64,000 nt of DNA from Pseudomonadales bacterium (GTDB lineage: Bacteria; Pseudomonadota; Gammaproteobacteria; Pseudomonadales; Porticoccaceae), in assembly GCA_024234435.1 (NCBI GenBank), contig JACKOF010000003.1:242708-306707 (forward strand). Direction: 5' to 3'. The notes beneath the pieces were generated by a model that was given only the letters and a program-made list of their open reading frames with translations, was not told where the DNA came from and made no database searches. Position 1 is the first letter of the stretch, and every line of letters begins with the position of its first letter. The translations under genes were made by a program, and so were the position numbers. Positions 16,833 to 26,577 of this stretch are shown here, piece by piece.

Positions 16833-17035
16833 TCGGCTCGCTAGTATTCGAAATCAAGAACCTTGAACAACCATCATTTACCTAAGAAGAGATTGACTCA
16901 TTGACTGAATGGTTTCCCAACACTGGAGTATTGAGAATATTCATACACTTTGCTTAACTGAACCCATTTACAACCCAGCTGTCCTTCCCGAATAGGAAAG
17001 CTAAAAATAAGCCGCGTTGTTATCTCTCATGAACA
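16833..17035. other. Intergenic stretch with no gene found
   Basis: This AT-richer sequence lies between the copper regulator promoter and the glutaredoxin-MauE gene. In copy 2 the corresponding place leads into the copper operon; here that operon is absent. I see no open frame, RNA or repeat in it. Confidence 0.5.
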
Positions 17036-17800
17036 CTACCAGCCTAGCACCCACATTCGGACCGGCATCCAGATCGCCATCACCATCATCATCAAATTTT
17101 CAGTCAGCGACACGAAGCCCAGGGGAACATTCGAGTTGCCGCCGACACAGGCGCACTTTAGTTCGCGCTTATCGATATACACTGCCTTGAATACCGACAC
17201 CGCACCGACAGTCCCGATAAACAACGCCACCGGCACCGCAATCCACATGAGAGCTCCGGCGATCATCAGAATACCAGCTAGAGCTTCGCCGAAAGGATAG
17301 ATATAACCGTAACGTACCCAACGACGGGCCAGCAGGTCGTAATTCAAAAACATTGTTGAGAAGCTTTCCACATCCTGCAACTTCTGTACTGCCAAAAGCG
17401 TCATTGAGATGGCAATGAACCATTCGAGTGTTCTCACTATCATGAAGGTACCAAAGGCTACCCAACTGAAAGCCAGCGCCATTAGGAAACCAACAGCGAA
17501 AATTGCGATTACCGGCTTGTAGCTGGTCTCATCTTCGTCCGGCACCTCTTGGCCGAAGTACTCGCGCAGTTCGTCGTAGCCTCCAATCCGCTTTCCGTCA
17601 ATCCAGGTTTGGGGCGTCGTGTCGACACCATGCTTCTGCTTAAAAGCCTCGGTCTGGTCCTGCGTCTCAAGGTGATGATCCTCGACATCAAACCCTTCGT
17701 GCTTCAGCAGATCGACAGACTTGAGCCCATAAGGACAGAGATGATCCGGCATCACCATTCGGTAAATTTCGGCCTTTCTGGCGTTCGCATCATTTGCCAT
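17036..17800 (-). CDS. Glutaredoxin fused to a MauE/DoxX-type membrane domain
   Basis: A 254-residue protein. Residues 10-85 are a glutaredoxin with CPYG in its active site and TTPQTWIDGKRIGGYDEL, the cis-proline and glutathione-binding segment. Residues 95-254 hold four membrane helices with a cysteine motif (LKCACVGG), typical of MauE/DoxX redox-associated proteins. GGAG precedes ATG 17800. It is found next to DUF305 genes in metal-resistance islands and may handle thiols at the membrane. The exact substrate is unknown. Confidence 0.82.
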   Translation of the reverse strand: MANDANARKAEIYRMVMPDHLCPYGLKSVDLLKHEGFDVEDHHLETQDQTEAFKQKHGVDTTPQTWIDGKRIGGYDELREYFGQEVPDEDETSYKPVIAIFAVGFLMALAFSWVAFGTFMIVRTLEWFIAISMTLLAVQKLQDVESFSTMFLNYDLLARRWVRYGYIYPFGEALAGILMIAGALMWIAVPVALFIGTVGAVSVFKAVYIDKRELKCACVGGNSNVPLGFVSLTENLMMMVMAIWMPVRMWVLGW

Positions 17801-17852
17801 GGTTTTCTCCTATTTTCTCAAATTCACGTTTTCTGACAGCCTTGAGCGCTTG

Positions 17853-18548
17853 TCATGTCTCGCAAGACCAGAACCCGCGGTAACCAACCTTCAACCCTTT
17901 ATCGAGAGAAAAAACTAACTCCGCATCGGACCGCCAGTCCGCCTCATCATTCAGCGGATTAACTGTAATGCTGGTTCCGCGTGCCTTAAATGCAAATCCG
18001 CCTGAATCGGTTTCACCACTCGCTTCCAGCGACAAGAGCACACCGTTCAGTTTCATGGCACCGGCGTTGCCTCCCTGTGCCGCCCACAGGATCGGATCAG
18101 TTTCCGGACTGCGATTAAAAGTGCAGCGTGGTCCTGTCTCAAGAATTTGATTGGCTTCGGACCGGAGCATGGGAGACGGGTCGAGCGTGGAGATCAACGT
18201 GTTGCTTAATGCATCGCCCACCGTTCCCACTTTAGCAGGAGGATCTTCGTATATCCTTTCAACAACATTACCGGCCGAGACATCAGCGATCAGGTAGCGC
18301 ATTTCGGCGATCTCGCGCCGCTGGGCTCCAATAATTTCGTCGGCAAGCTTACGCACGCGGGGGTCGCGAATCTGCGCACGCTCCGAAGTCATAACTGCGA
18401 TGGAGTGGTGCGGAATCATTGCTCGCATGTAGCTAGATCCTGACACAGTGACCTGGCTGCGCACCAGCCAAAACGAGAGCACGAATACCACGACAGAACA
18501 TGCGAAGATTGCGAGGTTGATTCTTTTGTTTGAATACATACCAAGCAT
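17853..18548 (-). CDS. DUF305 protein, 5' truncated at a recombination junction
   Basis: The readable protein begins MLGMYSNKRINLAIFACSVV, an internal membrane segment of DUF305 family proteins, so the original N-terminal helices are missing. It continues with the DUF305 motif MRAMIPHHSIAVMTSERAQI and LADEIIGAQRREIAEMRYLI, then a C-terminal beta-rich domain to FWSCET. The HH and M residues suggest metal binding. Upstream of 18549 the DNA belongs to a truncated ppsA gene. ATG 18548 or 18539 might still start translation. Confidence 0.75.
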   Translation of the reverse strand: MLGMYSNKRINLAIFACSVVVFVLSFWLVRSQVTVSGSSYMRAMIPHHSIAVMTSERAQIRDPRVRKLADEIIGAQRREIAEMRYLIADVSAGNVVERIYEDPPAKVGTVGDALSNTLISTLDPSPMLRSEANQILETGPRCTFNRSPETDPILWAAQGGNAGAMKLNGVLLSLEASGETDSGGFAFKARGTSITVNPLNDEADWRSDAELVFSLDKGLKVGYRGFWSCET

Positions 18549-18549
18549 A

Positions 18550-19785
18550 GCGCATGATGGGTACCCAGTCCGGGTCGGTGCGCTCGGTGACCAGGATGGC
18601 ACCCTCGGGAAAGGCATCGACATCGCCCGGCCGGTCCACCACGCAGACCGGCCCGCCGGCGATGGCACTGCCCACGGCTGCCCCCTCAAGCAGCACCCGA
18701 CCTTTTTCCTTCAGGTGATAGCTCACCAGGACGCTGCGGTCCTTCTGCGATTCTATGGTTTCCGGCCGGGCCTGAACAATGAACAGCTGCCCGTCGCTGT
18801 CCCGGGCCCACTCGATATCCATGGGCCGCCCGTAGTGCGCCTCGATTCTGGCTCCCCAGCGGGCCAGGTGCAGGACCGCTACGTCATCCAGCACCCGGCT
18901 GCGTTGTTCTGCCGTGCTGGTAGGGACGGTGACAGTGGGCCCCTGATCATCGTCGGCATCCGAGGGCTGGCTATCCTCCGGTAGCGCATAGCGCATTTTC
19001 ACCAGCTTGCTGCCCACGCTCGCTTCAATCACGGGGCTCAGTGCGCGCTCCTCGAGGAAGGGCTTGTAGGCCATGTAGCGGTCGGGATTGACCGAACCCT
19101 TCACGACGGTTTCCCCCAAGCCCCAGGCAGCACTGATGAGCACCACGTCGGGAAAGCCGCTCTCGGTATCCAGGGTGAACATCACGCCCGCCGCGGCGGA
19201 TTCCACCATCTGCTGGACACCGACGGACAGGGCGACCTGTTCGTGTTCGAAGCCTCGCTCTTCCCGGTAGGCAATGGCGCGATCGGTGTAGAGGGAGGCG
19301 TAGCATTCGCGGCAGGCCTGCAGAAGGGCCTCCTCGCCGCGGACATTGAGGAAGCTCTCCTGTTGTCCGGCAAAGGAAGCCTCGGGCAGGTCTTCCGCGG
19401 TGGCGGAGCTGCGCACGGCGACAGCCAGGGAGGGGGTCTGCAGGCGCTCACAGAGTTCGCGGTAGGCGCCCGTGATCAGGGTGCGCTGGCGGTTGGAAAA
19501 ATTCCCCCTGCGGATCAGCTCGCGGATGGCTCCGCCGGTGGCTTCGAGCGATTGGCTGCCTCGACGCATGGCAGCCACAGCCTCGCGGATGGGGGCCTCC
19601 AGCCGGTTGTCCGCCAGGTAGTCGCGGAAGGCCTGCGCCGTGGTGGCAAAACCGAAGGGGACCCGGATCCCTTCCTCGCTCAGGCGCTGGTACATTTCCC
19701 CCAGGCTGGCGTTCTTGCCACCGACTTGCGGCAGGCACGAGAGGTCAAGGGTGTCGAACCACAGGACGGTTTCTGGTTGGTTCAC
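18550..19785 (-). pseudogene. ppsA: Phosphoenolpyruvate synthase, 3' truncated
   Basis: From GTG 19785 (AGGAG eight bases upstream) the frame encodes the ATP-grasp domain of PEP synthase, including GGKNASLGEMYQRLSEEGIR, AVRSSATAEDLPEASFAGQQ and WARDSDGQLFIVQARPET. Homology stops at TDPDWVPIMR, just before the phosphohistidine swivel domain, and the frame runs on as unrelated residues to 18433. About half of the roughly 790-residue enzyme is missing, including the catalytic histidine and the PEP domain, so it cannot work. It lies downstream of the tetR gene. Confidence 0.85.
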
Positions 19786-19868
19786 CGCATCATCTCCTGC
19801 TTGTGGGCTTGCCGCTACAGGATAGACCAGGGCAGGCGTTGTGGCGCGCAGGCATGGCGCCGGAGCCA

Positions 19869-20528
19869 TCAGGTCCCGTGCAGGCTGAGGAAGCGGTCCA
19901 CCACCTGCTCGACATGCGTTTCCAGGGACTCGCCCGTGAATTTTGCCGGCTGGCCGTAGAGTAGCCGGATCAACTCCAGTCCCAGCAGCATGCCAATCAA
20001 CAGCTCCGTGCTTTGTGGCGGGTCCGGTATGCGCAGCAGGCCGGCGGCATCGGCCCGGGTCATCCAGTGTTCCAGCTGCGCGTGAGTGGCTTCCGGTCCC
20101 GAGCGGTAGATACGCGCCAGGATCGCCTGGGAAGAAGCGGGGCTGGCCAGTACCAGGCGCAGGAAGCCCTGGTGCTCCTCACCGAGGACGAAGCTCAGCA
20201 GCTGTTGGCCGAAGCTGCACAGCGCCTTGCGGGCACTGGAGGCGTCTTCCGGTTGCAGATTGAGGCTGTCCATCAGGCTGTTGGCCTGGTCGCCAATTAC
20301 GGCGTCGAGCAGGGCTTCGCGATTGGCATAGCGGGCGTAGATCGTCACCTTCGAGACACCCGCCCGGCGCGCTACGGCCTCCATGGAGAGCTCACCCGGG
20401 CCCCCCTGGAACAGCAGTGACCGCGCGGCGTCGAGAATGGCGCGTTGCTTGGCCGGGTCGGGCGGTCGCCCGGGCCGGGCGTTGCTCGCGGTAGAGGACG
20501 GTGCGGCTTTGGCCTGCTTGCTTGACAC
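19869..20528 (-). CDS. TetR-family repressor of the adjacent RND pump
   Basis: A 219-residue TetR/AcrR regulator. After a basic, Ala-rich start the HTH domain spans residues 27-75 (RAILDAARSLLFQGGPGELS; VSKVTIYARYANREALLDAV). The C-terminal ligand domain is of the AcrR type. Translation starts at GTG 20528. It is divergent from an RND adaptor gene with a 16-bp palindrome between the starts, so local repression of the pump is likely. The inducer is unknown. Confidence 0.88.
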   Translation of the reverse strand: MSSKQAKAAPSSTASNARPGRPPDPAKQRAILDAARSLLFQGGPGELSMEAVARRAGVSKVTIYARYANREALLDAVIGDQANSLMDSLNLQPEDASSARKALCSFGQQLLSFVLGEEHQGFLRLVLASPASSQAILARIYRSGPEATHAQLEHWMTRADAAGLLRIPDPPQSTELLIGMLLGLELIRLLYGQPAKFTGESLETHVEQVVDRFLSLHGT

Positions 20529-20549
20529 TGGTGCGTACCTCTTAATTAC

Positions 20550-20565
20550 TGTACGATACCGTACA
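20550..20565. promoter_or_regulatory. Palindromic TetR operator
   Basis: TGTACGATACCGTACA has perfect 6-bp arms TGTACG/CGTACA around ATAC. It is placed between tetR (start 20528) and the adaptor gene (start 20592), where it can control both. Confidence 0.82.
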
Positions 20566-20591
20566 CTAAATTGGCGGATGGATCACCTTTC

Positions 20592-21641
20592 ATGTTGCGA
20601 GCAAGGCTGGTCGCCATTCTGGCGGCGTTTACCCTGGCTGCCTGTGGCGAGGATACCGGTAATCAGGCCCAGGCGCCCGCGGCCCACTGGGTTTTGACGG
20701 TGCCCCTGAGGGCGACCTCGGATCAGCGCCTGCAGCTTTCCGGCACCGTGCGGGCGCGGTTTGAAACGCCACTCGCCTTCCAGGTTGGCGGGCGCATCCT
20801 GCAGCGCCGGGCCAATGCGGGGGAGAAGGTGACGCCTGGCCAGGTTTTGTTTCGCCTCGACCCGCGGGATTTCGACCAGGCGCTGCGCATTGCCGAGGCG
20901 GAACTGGCTGCAGCCAGGGCGGCACGGGAGACGGCCGTCAGTGAACTCTCGCGTCAGGAACAACTGGTGGCGCAGAATTTTGTCAGTGCCCAGAGCCTGG
21001 CGCGCTTTCGCCTGGCGGAGCAGGATGCCCGCAGCCGGGTGGACGCGGCTGCCGCCAGTCTCGCCAGTGCCCGCCATCAGCGCGAATATGCCGATTTGCG
21101 ACTGGCGCAGGGCGGGGTGCTGATCGAGGTCAGTGGCGAGCCCGGTCAGGTTGTGGCGGCGGGCGAGCCGGTCGCTCTGCTGGCCCAACGGGGCGAGCGC
21201 GAGATTGAGGTGTTCCTCCCCGACGTGGGGCCGGCTCCGGTTCAGGGCACGGTTCGCTGGCGCGACCAGCCGCCCCGCGCGATACACCTGCGTGAAGTGG
21301 CGGGCTCTGCGGACCCGGCGAGTCGTACCTGGCGCGCGCGCTACCAGCTGGATGACAGCGACGAGAGTTTGCCGCTTGGGGTTGTGGTTCAGGTTGATCT
21401 CCACGAAACCGGCAGTTCGCAGCGCTTTGCCCTGCCGTTCTCCGCGCTGGATGAACGTGGGGAGGGTCCCCGCATCTGGACCTTGCGCGACGGTGAGGCG
21501 CACCCGGTGTCGGTATCGATCGCCGGTTTGCGCGACGATCGTGTGCTGGTGGCGGTGGATCTGCCCGCCGGCACGCCGGTGATCCGGCTCGGCACCCATC
21601 TGCTGGAACCCGGCCAGGCGGTGCGGGAGCGCAGGCAATGA
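20592..21641 (+). CDS. RND adaptor lipoprotein (MexA/AcrA-like)
   Basis: A 349-residue periplasmic adaptor. The signal ends in a lipobox (LAAFTLAAC), followed by the split lipoyl motif around FETPLAFQVGGRILQRRANA, a helical hairpin rich in Ala/Gln/Arg (about 95-160) and a beta-barrel domain. The in-frame TTG upstream is ignored in favour of ATG 20592. The stop overlaps the RND start by 4 bp (ATGA), so the two are translationally coupled. Confidence 0.88.
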   Translation: MLRARLVAILAAFTLAACGEDTGNQAQAPAAHWVLTVPLRATSDQRLQLSGTVRARFETPLAFQVGGRILQRRANAGEKVTPGQVLFRLDPRDFDQALRIAEAELAAARAARETAVSELSRQEQLVAQNFVSAQSLARFRLAEQDARSRVDAAAASLASARHQREYADLRLAQGGVLIEVSGEPGQVVAAGEPVALLAQRGEREIEVFLPDVGPAPVQGTVRWRDQPPRAIHLREVAGSADPASRTWRARYQLDDSDESLPLGVVVQVDLHETGSSQRFALPFSALDERGEGPRIWTLRDGEAHPVSVSIAGLRDDRVLVAVDLPAGTPVIRLGTHLLEPGQAVRERRQ

Positions 21642-24600
21642 GTTTCCCCAATCTCTCTGCCCTGGCGGTGCGCGAGCGTGCCCTCACGCTGTTCTTTTTG
21701 CTGCTGTCAGTAGTGGCCGGGGTCTATGCCTTCACGACGCTGGGGCGCGCCGAGGACCCGAGTTTTACCGTGCGCATCATGGTGGTCTCCGCCCTGTGGC
21801 CGGGGGCGACCCCGGAAGAGATTGAGGAGCAGGTGGCCGACCGTCTGGAGCAGCGCATCCAGGAGGTCGAGGACCTCTATCGCATCGAAACAGTGATTCG
21901 TCCGGGGCGTGTCGATCTGCAGGTGGAGTTCGAGGACTATACGCCCAGTGAAGCGGTGCCCGACCTCTTCTATGAAGTGCGCAAGCGGATGTGGGACGAG
22001 GCGCCGAACCTGCCTGAGGGGGTGATTGGCCCGATCGTCAACGATGATTTCTCCGACGTCTACTTCTCGCTACTGGCGCTGACTGCACCGGGCCTGCCGA
22101 TGGCCGACCTGACCCGCGAGGCGGAGGCTATCCGTGACCGCTTGCAGCGCCTGGACGGCACGCGCAAGGTGCTGCTCCTAGGTGAGCGCAGCGAGCGGGT
22201 TTTCGTGGAGTTCGATCCGGCGCGTCTGGCCAACCTTGGGGTTCGCCCCGAAGTGATTTTTGATGCCATCGCGGCGCACAACCAGCTGGCCCCCGCCGGT
22301 TTCATCGACCGCGAGGGGCCGCGAACCTACCTGCGTATCGACTCGGACCTCTCCGCCCGCGGTGCGCTGGAGGCGGTCCCCGTCGCCATTGGTGATCGAC
22401 TGCTGCGCCTGGGGAACCTCGCGACCGTCCACTCCGGTTACGAGGACCCGCCAAGTTACCTGGTCAGGGCACACGGGGAGGATGCCATTCTGCTGGGTGT
22501 GGTCATGCGCGAGGGTGAGAACGGGCTGGATTTTGGGGCGGAGTTATCCGCCTTCCTGGAGCGCGAGCGCGGCCGTCTGCCCCTGGGCATGACCCTGCAT
22601 ACCCTGACCAACCAGACCGACATGATCCGGGCGGCGGTGGACCTGTTCCAGGTGAAGTTCCTGGTCGCGGTGGCCGTAGTGATGGCGGTGAGCATTCTTT
22701 CCATCGGCCTGCGAGCTGGCCTGATCGTGGGGATCGCCATACCGGTGACCCTGGGGCTGGCCTTCCTGTTGATGAAACTGGCCGGGATCAACCTCGACCG
22801 AATCACCCTGGGGGCCTTGATTATCGCCCTTGGCCTGCTGGTGGACGACGCCATCATTGCCATCGAAATGATGATTGTGAAGATGGAGGCCGGCTGGGAC
22901 CGGGTCCAGGCGGCCACCCATGCCTGGAACGTTACCGCGGCGCCGATGCTCTTCGGTACCCTGGTCACGGTGGTGGGCTTCGTGCCGATCGGTTTTGCCC
23001 GCTCCGGCGTCGGTGAGTACGCGGGAAATATCTTCTGGGTCATGGCCTTCTCCCTGCTGGTGTCCTGGCTGGTGGCGGTGACCTTCACCCCCTGGCTCGG
23101 CGTGAAGCTGTTGCCGGACCTGCACAGTCAGGGGCACGGTGAGGACGCCTACCAGACGCCACTCTACCGTTGCCTGCGCGGGCTGATCCTAGCCTGCGTT
23201 CGCCACCGCAAGAGCGTGGTGGCGGTGACCGTCGCTCTGCTGGCGCTGGGTGTGGTGGGCATGAATACCGTGGTACAGAAGCAGTTCTTTCCCGCCTCGG
23301 ACAGGCCCGAGGCCCTGGTGGAAATCTACCTGCCCCAGGGCAGTGCGATCGGTGTGACCGACCGCGTGGTGCAGCGCCTGGAGGCTGTCCTCGAGGACAT
23401 GCCCGAGGTGCGCAGCCTGTCCTCCTATGTGGGCGCCGGGGCTCCCCGCTTTTTCCTCTCGGCCAACCCGGAGCAGCCGAACCCCGCATTTGCCAAGATT
23501 ATCGCCATTGGCGAGGATGCCGATGGGCGTGATCATATCCTGAAGACCCTGCGGACCCACGTGGATGCCGGCGAATTTCCCGAGGCCCGTATTCGACTGA
23601 CTCGTCTGTTCTACGGCCCACCCGTGGTCTGGCCAGTTACCTTCCGCATACTTGGTCCCGACCCCCTGGTCCTGAGGGAGCTGGCGCGGGAGGTCAGTGC
23701 ACGGGTCGACGCGCATCCGAACACCACGGGCACCCACCTGGACTGGGACGAGAGGGTGCCGGTGGTGCGGCTCAAAATGGACAGCGAGCGACTGCGCCTG
23801 ATGGGCCTGACACCCAGCGAGGTCGCCAGGCAGGTGCAGTTCCAGCTGGACGGCCTGCCGATCGATGAACTGCGCCGGGATGTCCGCACAGTAGAGCTGC
23901 GAGCACGGGCACGGCGCGATACTCTGCCCGACCTGGAGCACCTGGAAATACGCAACCAGTCCGGCGACAAGCTGCCGTTGATTCAGCTGGGTGAGCTGAG
24001 CGTGGAGTTTGAGGACCCGGTGATCAAACGCCACAACCGGCAGCGGGTGCTGGCGGTGCAGGCGGATGTGCGCGGCGCCCAGGCGCCGGCGGTGCAGATG
24101 GCCATCTGGCAGCAGCTGGAGAGTTTCCGCAGCCAGCTGCCCCTCGACTACCACATGGAACTGGGGGGAAGTATCGAGAGCTCGGCCAAGGGGGAAGGCT
24201 CGATCCAGGCAATGCAGCCGGTGATGGTGATCCTGACGCTGATTCTCATCATGCTGCAGATGCGCTCTTTTTCGGGGCTGTTTATCGTGGTGGCCACGGC
24301 GCCCCTGGGGCTCGTGGGAGCGGTAGCCGCCATGGTGCTGTTCGACCAGCCCTTCGGGATCAATGCCCTGCTCGGGCTGATCGGCCTGTCCGGCATTCTC
24401 ATGCGCAACACGATGATCCTCACCCAGCAGGTGCAGGACAATCTGGAGGCAGGGCTGGAGGCGGCCACCGCGGTGATCGAGGCGGCGGTGCAGCGCGCCA
24501 GGCCGGTAGTGTTGACCGCGCTGGCCGCGGTATTCGCCTTTGTGCCCCTGACCCTGGACAGCTTCTGGGGGCCGTTGGCCTACGTGCTGATCGGCGGCAT

Positions 24601-24682
24601 CGCCGTGGGCACGGCGATTACCCTGTTGTTTGTGCCGGCTCTGTACGCCCTGTGGTTCCGCCTTCAGGTGCCCGAGCGCTGA
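21638..24682 (+). CDS. HAE-type RND multidrug efflux pump
   Basis: A 1014-residue AcrB/MexB-superfamily transporter. TM4 carries the paired aspartates of the drug-efflux branch (ALGLLVDDAIIAIE), unlike the VDGA motif of metal pumps; TM1 is LTLFFLLLSVVAGVYAFTTL. No outer-membrane channel gene follows, so it must borrow a TolC-like partner. Substrates cannot be read from sequence; the divergent TetR gene suggests induction by a small molecule. The gene ends 57 bp before the first IS91 copy. Confidence 0.9.
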   Translation: MSFPNLSALAVRERALTLFFLLLSVVAGVYAFTTLGRAEDPSFTVRIMVVSALWPGATPEEIEEQVADRLEQRIQEVEDLYRIETVIRPGRVDLQVEFEDYTPSEAVPDLFYEVRKRMWDEAPNLPEGVIGPIVNDDFSDVYFSLLALTAPGLPMADLTREAEAIRDRLQRLDGTRKVLLLGERSERVFVEFDPARLANLGVRPEVIFDAIAAHNQLAPAGFIDREGPRTYLRIDSDLSARGALEAVPVAIGDRLLRLGNLATVHSGYEDPPSYLVRAHGEDAILLGVVMREGENGLDFGAELSAFLERERGRLPLGMTLHTLTNQTDMIRAAVDLFQVKFLVAVAVVMAVSILSIGLRAGLIVGIAIPVTLGLAFLLMKLAGINLDRITLGALIIALGLLVDDAIIAIEMMIVKMEAGWDRVQAATHAWNVTAAPMLFGTLVTVVGFVPIGFARSGVGEYAGNIFWVMAFSLLVSWLVAVTFTPWLGVKLLPDLHSQGHGEDAYQTPLYRCLRGLILACVRHRKSVVAVTVALLALGVVGMNTVVQKQFFPASDRPEALVEIYLPQGSAIGVTDRVVQRLEAVLEDMPEVRSLSSYVGAGAPRFFLSANPEQPNPAFAKIIAIGEDADGRDHILKTLRTHVDAGEFPEARIRLTRLFYGPPVVWPVTFRILGPDPLVLRELAREVSARVDAHPNTTGTHLDWDERVPVVRLKMDSERLRLMGLTPSEVARQVQFQLDGLPIDELRRDVRTVELRARARRDTLPDLEHLEIRNQSGDKLPLIQLGELSVEFEDPVIKRHNRQRVLAVQADVRGAQAPAVQMAIWQQLESFRSQLPLDYHMELGGSIESSAKGEGSIQAMQPVMVILTLILIMLQMRSFSGLFIVVATAPLGLVGAVAAMVLFDQPFGINALLGLIGLSGILMRNTMILTQQVQDNLEAGLEAATAVIEAAVQRARPVVLTALAAVFAFVPLTLDSFWGPLAYVLIGGIAVGTAITLLFVPALYALWFRLQVPER

Positions 24683-24738
24683 TGCGGGGATGGCCGCGTC
24701 CTCAGTGGCGGTATAGGCTGGCCCTTGTGCTTATCGCT

Positions 24739-26577
24739 ACGTATAGGAAGAATAAACGCCCTTTTCACCCAAGTCCAACAGCTTTGGACCGCAGTTGACT
24801 CTTTCGACACCCCTGCGATGCAACCCAATCCGGCTGACGGGGAGCCAGCAACGCTGAAAATTTACCCTCCTCTTTCCCACTAGCGGCTCCTTTTCCGACA
24901 ACCAGCACGGCGGATCCCTGCCGCGGCGCTGTGAACGCAGCATTTTGATTGGTATCGTTGGCCTTCAGGCTCGTCAGTCAAACAGACCCAGGAGCAGCTC
25001 AGCCGGTGGCGCCCGGCTTTCGGGTAACGCCCTGGTCCCGCTGGTTTCGGCTTTGTGCTTCAGGTGATCAAGGATCTGCTTGATCACTATAGGGTCTTCA
25101 ATGCAGGCGATGACTTTCATGGCGCCGCCGCAGCCGCTGCAGGTCTCGATGTCGATATTGAAAACACGCTTGAGCCGTTGCGCCCATGTCATCGACGCTC
25201 GCCGTTGTGCTCATCAGCCACCCTGACCTTGTTGCCCCTGCCCCGTTTTGCCGGCGTGACCAACGCCCGGTGCCGACTGTTGGGTGCGAACACCCCGTGG
25301 AAGCGGGTTAGGTTGACTCTGGGCTTCGGTACCAGGGCGGCCAGCCTTGCAATGAAATCCAATGGTTCGAAAATGACGTGCGTGGTGCCGTCCCGGTACG
25401 GCGTCTTGAGCTGGTAGCGCACGTTGCCGCCTCGTGTTAACGACAGCCGCTTCTCGGATACCGCCGGGCGGCTGATGTACCGGCACAGCCGTTCGAGCTT
25501 CTTGCGTTCATCGGCCCTGGCCGCCACGCCGGCGTGCAGGCTGAACCCGGCTACCTTGCCAATCCCGTCACCGAACGGATCACCACTGGTCGGCAGAGTT
25601 TGCAAAGTGAACACCTTTCGCCCCGCCTGTGAACCGACAGCGATACGGTAAGTGATCGAGTGCCCCAGCAGGGGTGTCATCGGGTCGTCATCCACCGCAT
25701 CCGAGGCCAGATAGCTGTTTTCGACATCCCGTTCCAGCAGGCCTTGCCGTTCCAGATAGCGACCCACCCGGTGGGCGATGGTGTGCGTCAGCTGGGTGAG
25801 CTCTGGGCTGGTCGGCGCCTTGACCCAGCGGAAACGCGCTGAGCCGTGGGATTGCTCGACATACACACCGTCGAGAAACAGCATGTGGAAGTGAACATTC
25901 AGATTGAGCGCCGATCCAAAACGCTGGATCAGGGTGACCGCGCCCGTCTTGGCCACTTGGTGGGTATGGCCCGCTTTCTTGACCAGGTGCGTGGCAATGA
26001 CGCGGTAAACGATGCCCAGCACCCGCCCCATGATCTCGGGCCGGCTGGCAAACAGGAAACGCAGCTGAAACGGGAAACTCAACACCCACTGACGCATGGG
26101 TTGTTCAGGCAGTACTTCATCAACCAGCAAGGCGGCACTTTCGGCCATCCGCCGCGCCCCACAGCTCGGGCAGAAACCGCGACGCTTACAGCTGAAAGCG
26201 ACCAGGTGCTCGGCGTGGCAAGACTCGCAGCGAACCCGTAGAAAGCCATGCTCCAGCCGCCCGCATTGGAGAAATTCTTCAAATTCCCGTTGCACATAGC
26301 CCGGCAATTCCTTTCCCTGCTCTGCCATAAGCGCAGCGAATGCCGGGTAATACTCGTCAACGATCTGATAGAGAAGGGTTTGCTCGGGTCGGTGGCTCTG
26401 GTAACGACCAGTATCCCGATCCCGGCTGGCCGTCCTGGCCGCCACATGAGGCATGTTCCGCGTCCTTGCAATACTGTGTTTACATACAGTCTATCGCTTA
26501 GCGGAAAGTTCTTTTACCCTCAGCCGAAATGCCTGCCGTTGCTAGACATTGCCAGCCAGTGCCCGTCACTCCCACTC
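24739..26577 (-). mobile_element. IS91-family insertion sequence, copy 1 (13-bp deletion in the transposase)
   Basis: This 1839-bp stretch matches 43631-45482 (1852 bp) with one difference seen by eye: 13 bp missing after 25211. It begins ACGTATAGGAAG and ends in the last codons of guaA. IS91 elements move by rolling-circle transposition, with the ori end after the transposase gene (left here) and the ter end before it (right). The 235 bp between the left end and the transposase stop hold no gene I recognise. Confidence 0.88.
24974..26454 (-). pseudogene. IS91-family Y2 transposase, frameshifted
   Basis: The frame from 26454 encodes residues 1 to about 415 of the transposase: zinc-binding N-terminus (CESCHAEHLVAFSCKRRGFC then CPSCGARRM), the HUH motif in LNVHFHMLFLDGVY and the catalytic tyrosine in LCRYISRPA. 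A 13-bp deletion after 25211 shifts the frame, which closes at 25189. The last 70 or so residues, with CSGCGGAMKV, remain in another frame (24974-25192). The truncated protein keeps the HUH and tyrosine motifs but lacks the C-terminal zinc ribbon. Confidence 0.88.

Noticed and set aside
22456..24154. Long minus-strand frames under the HAE-RND pump
   Set aside because: Shadows caused by high GC at third positions; no homology recognised.
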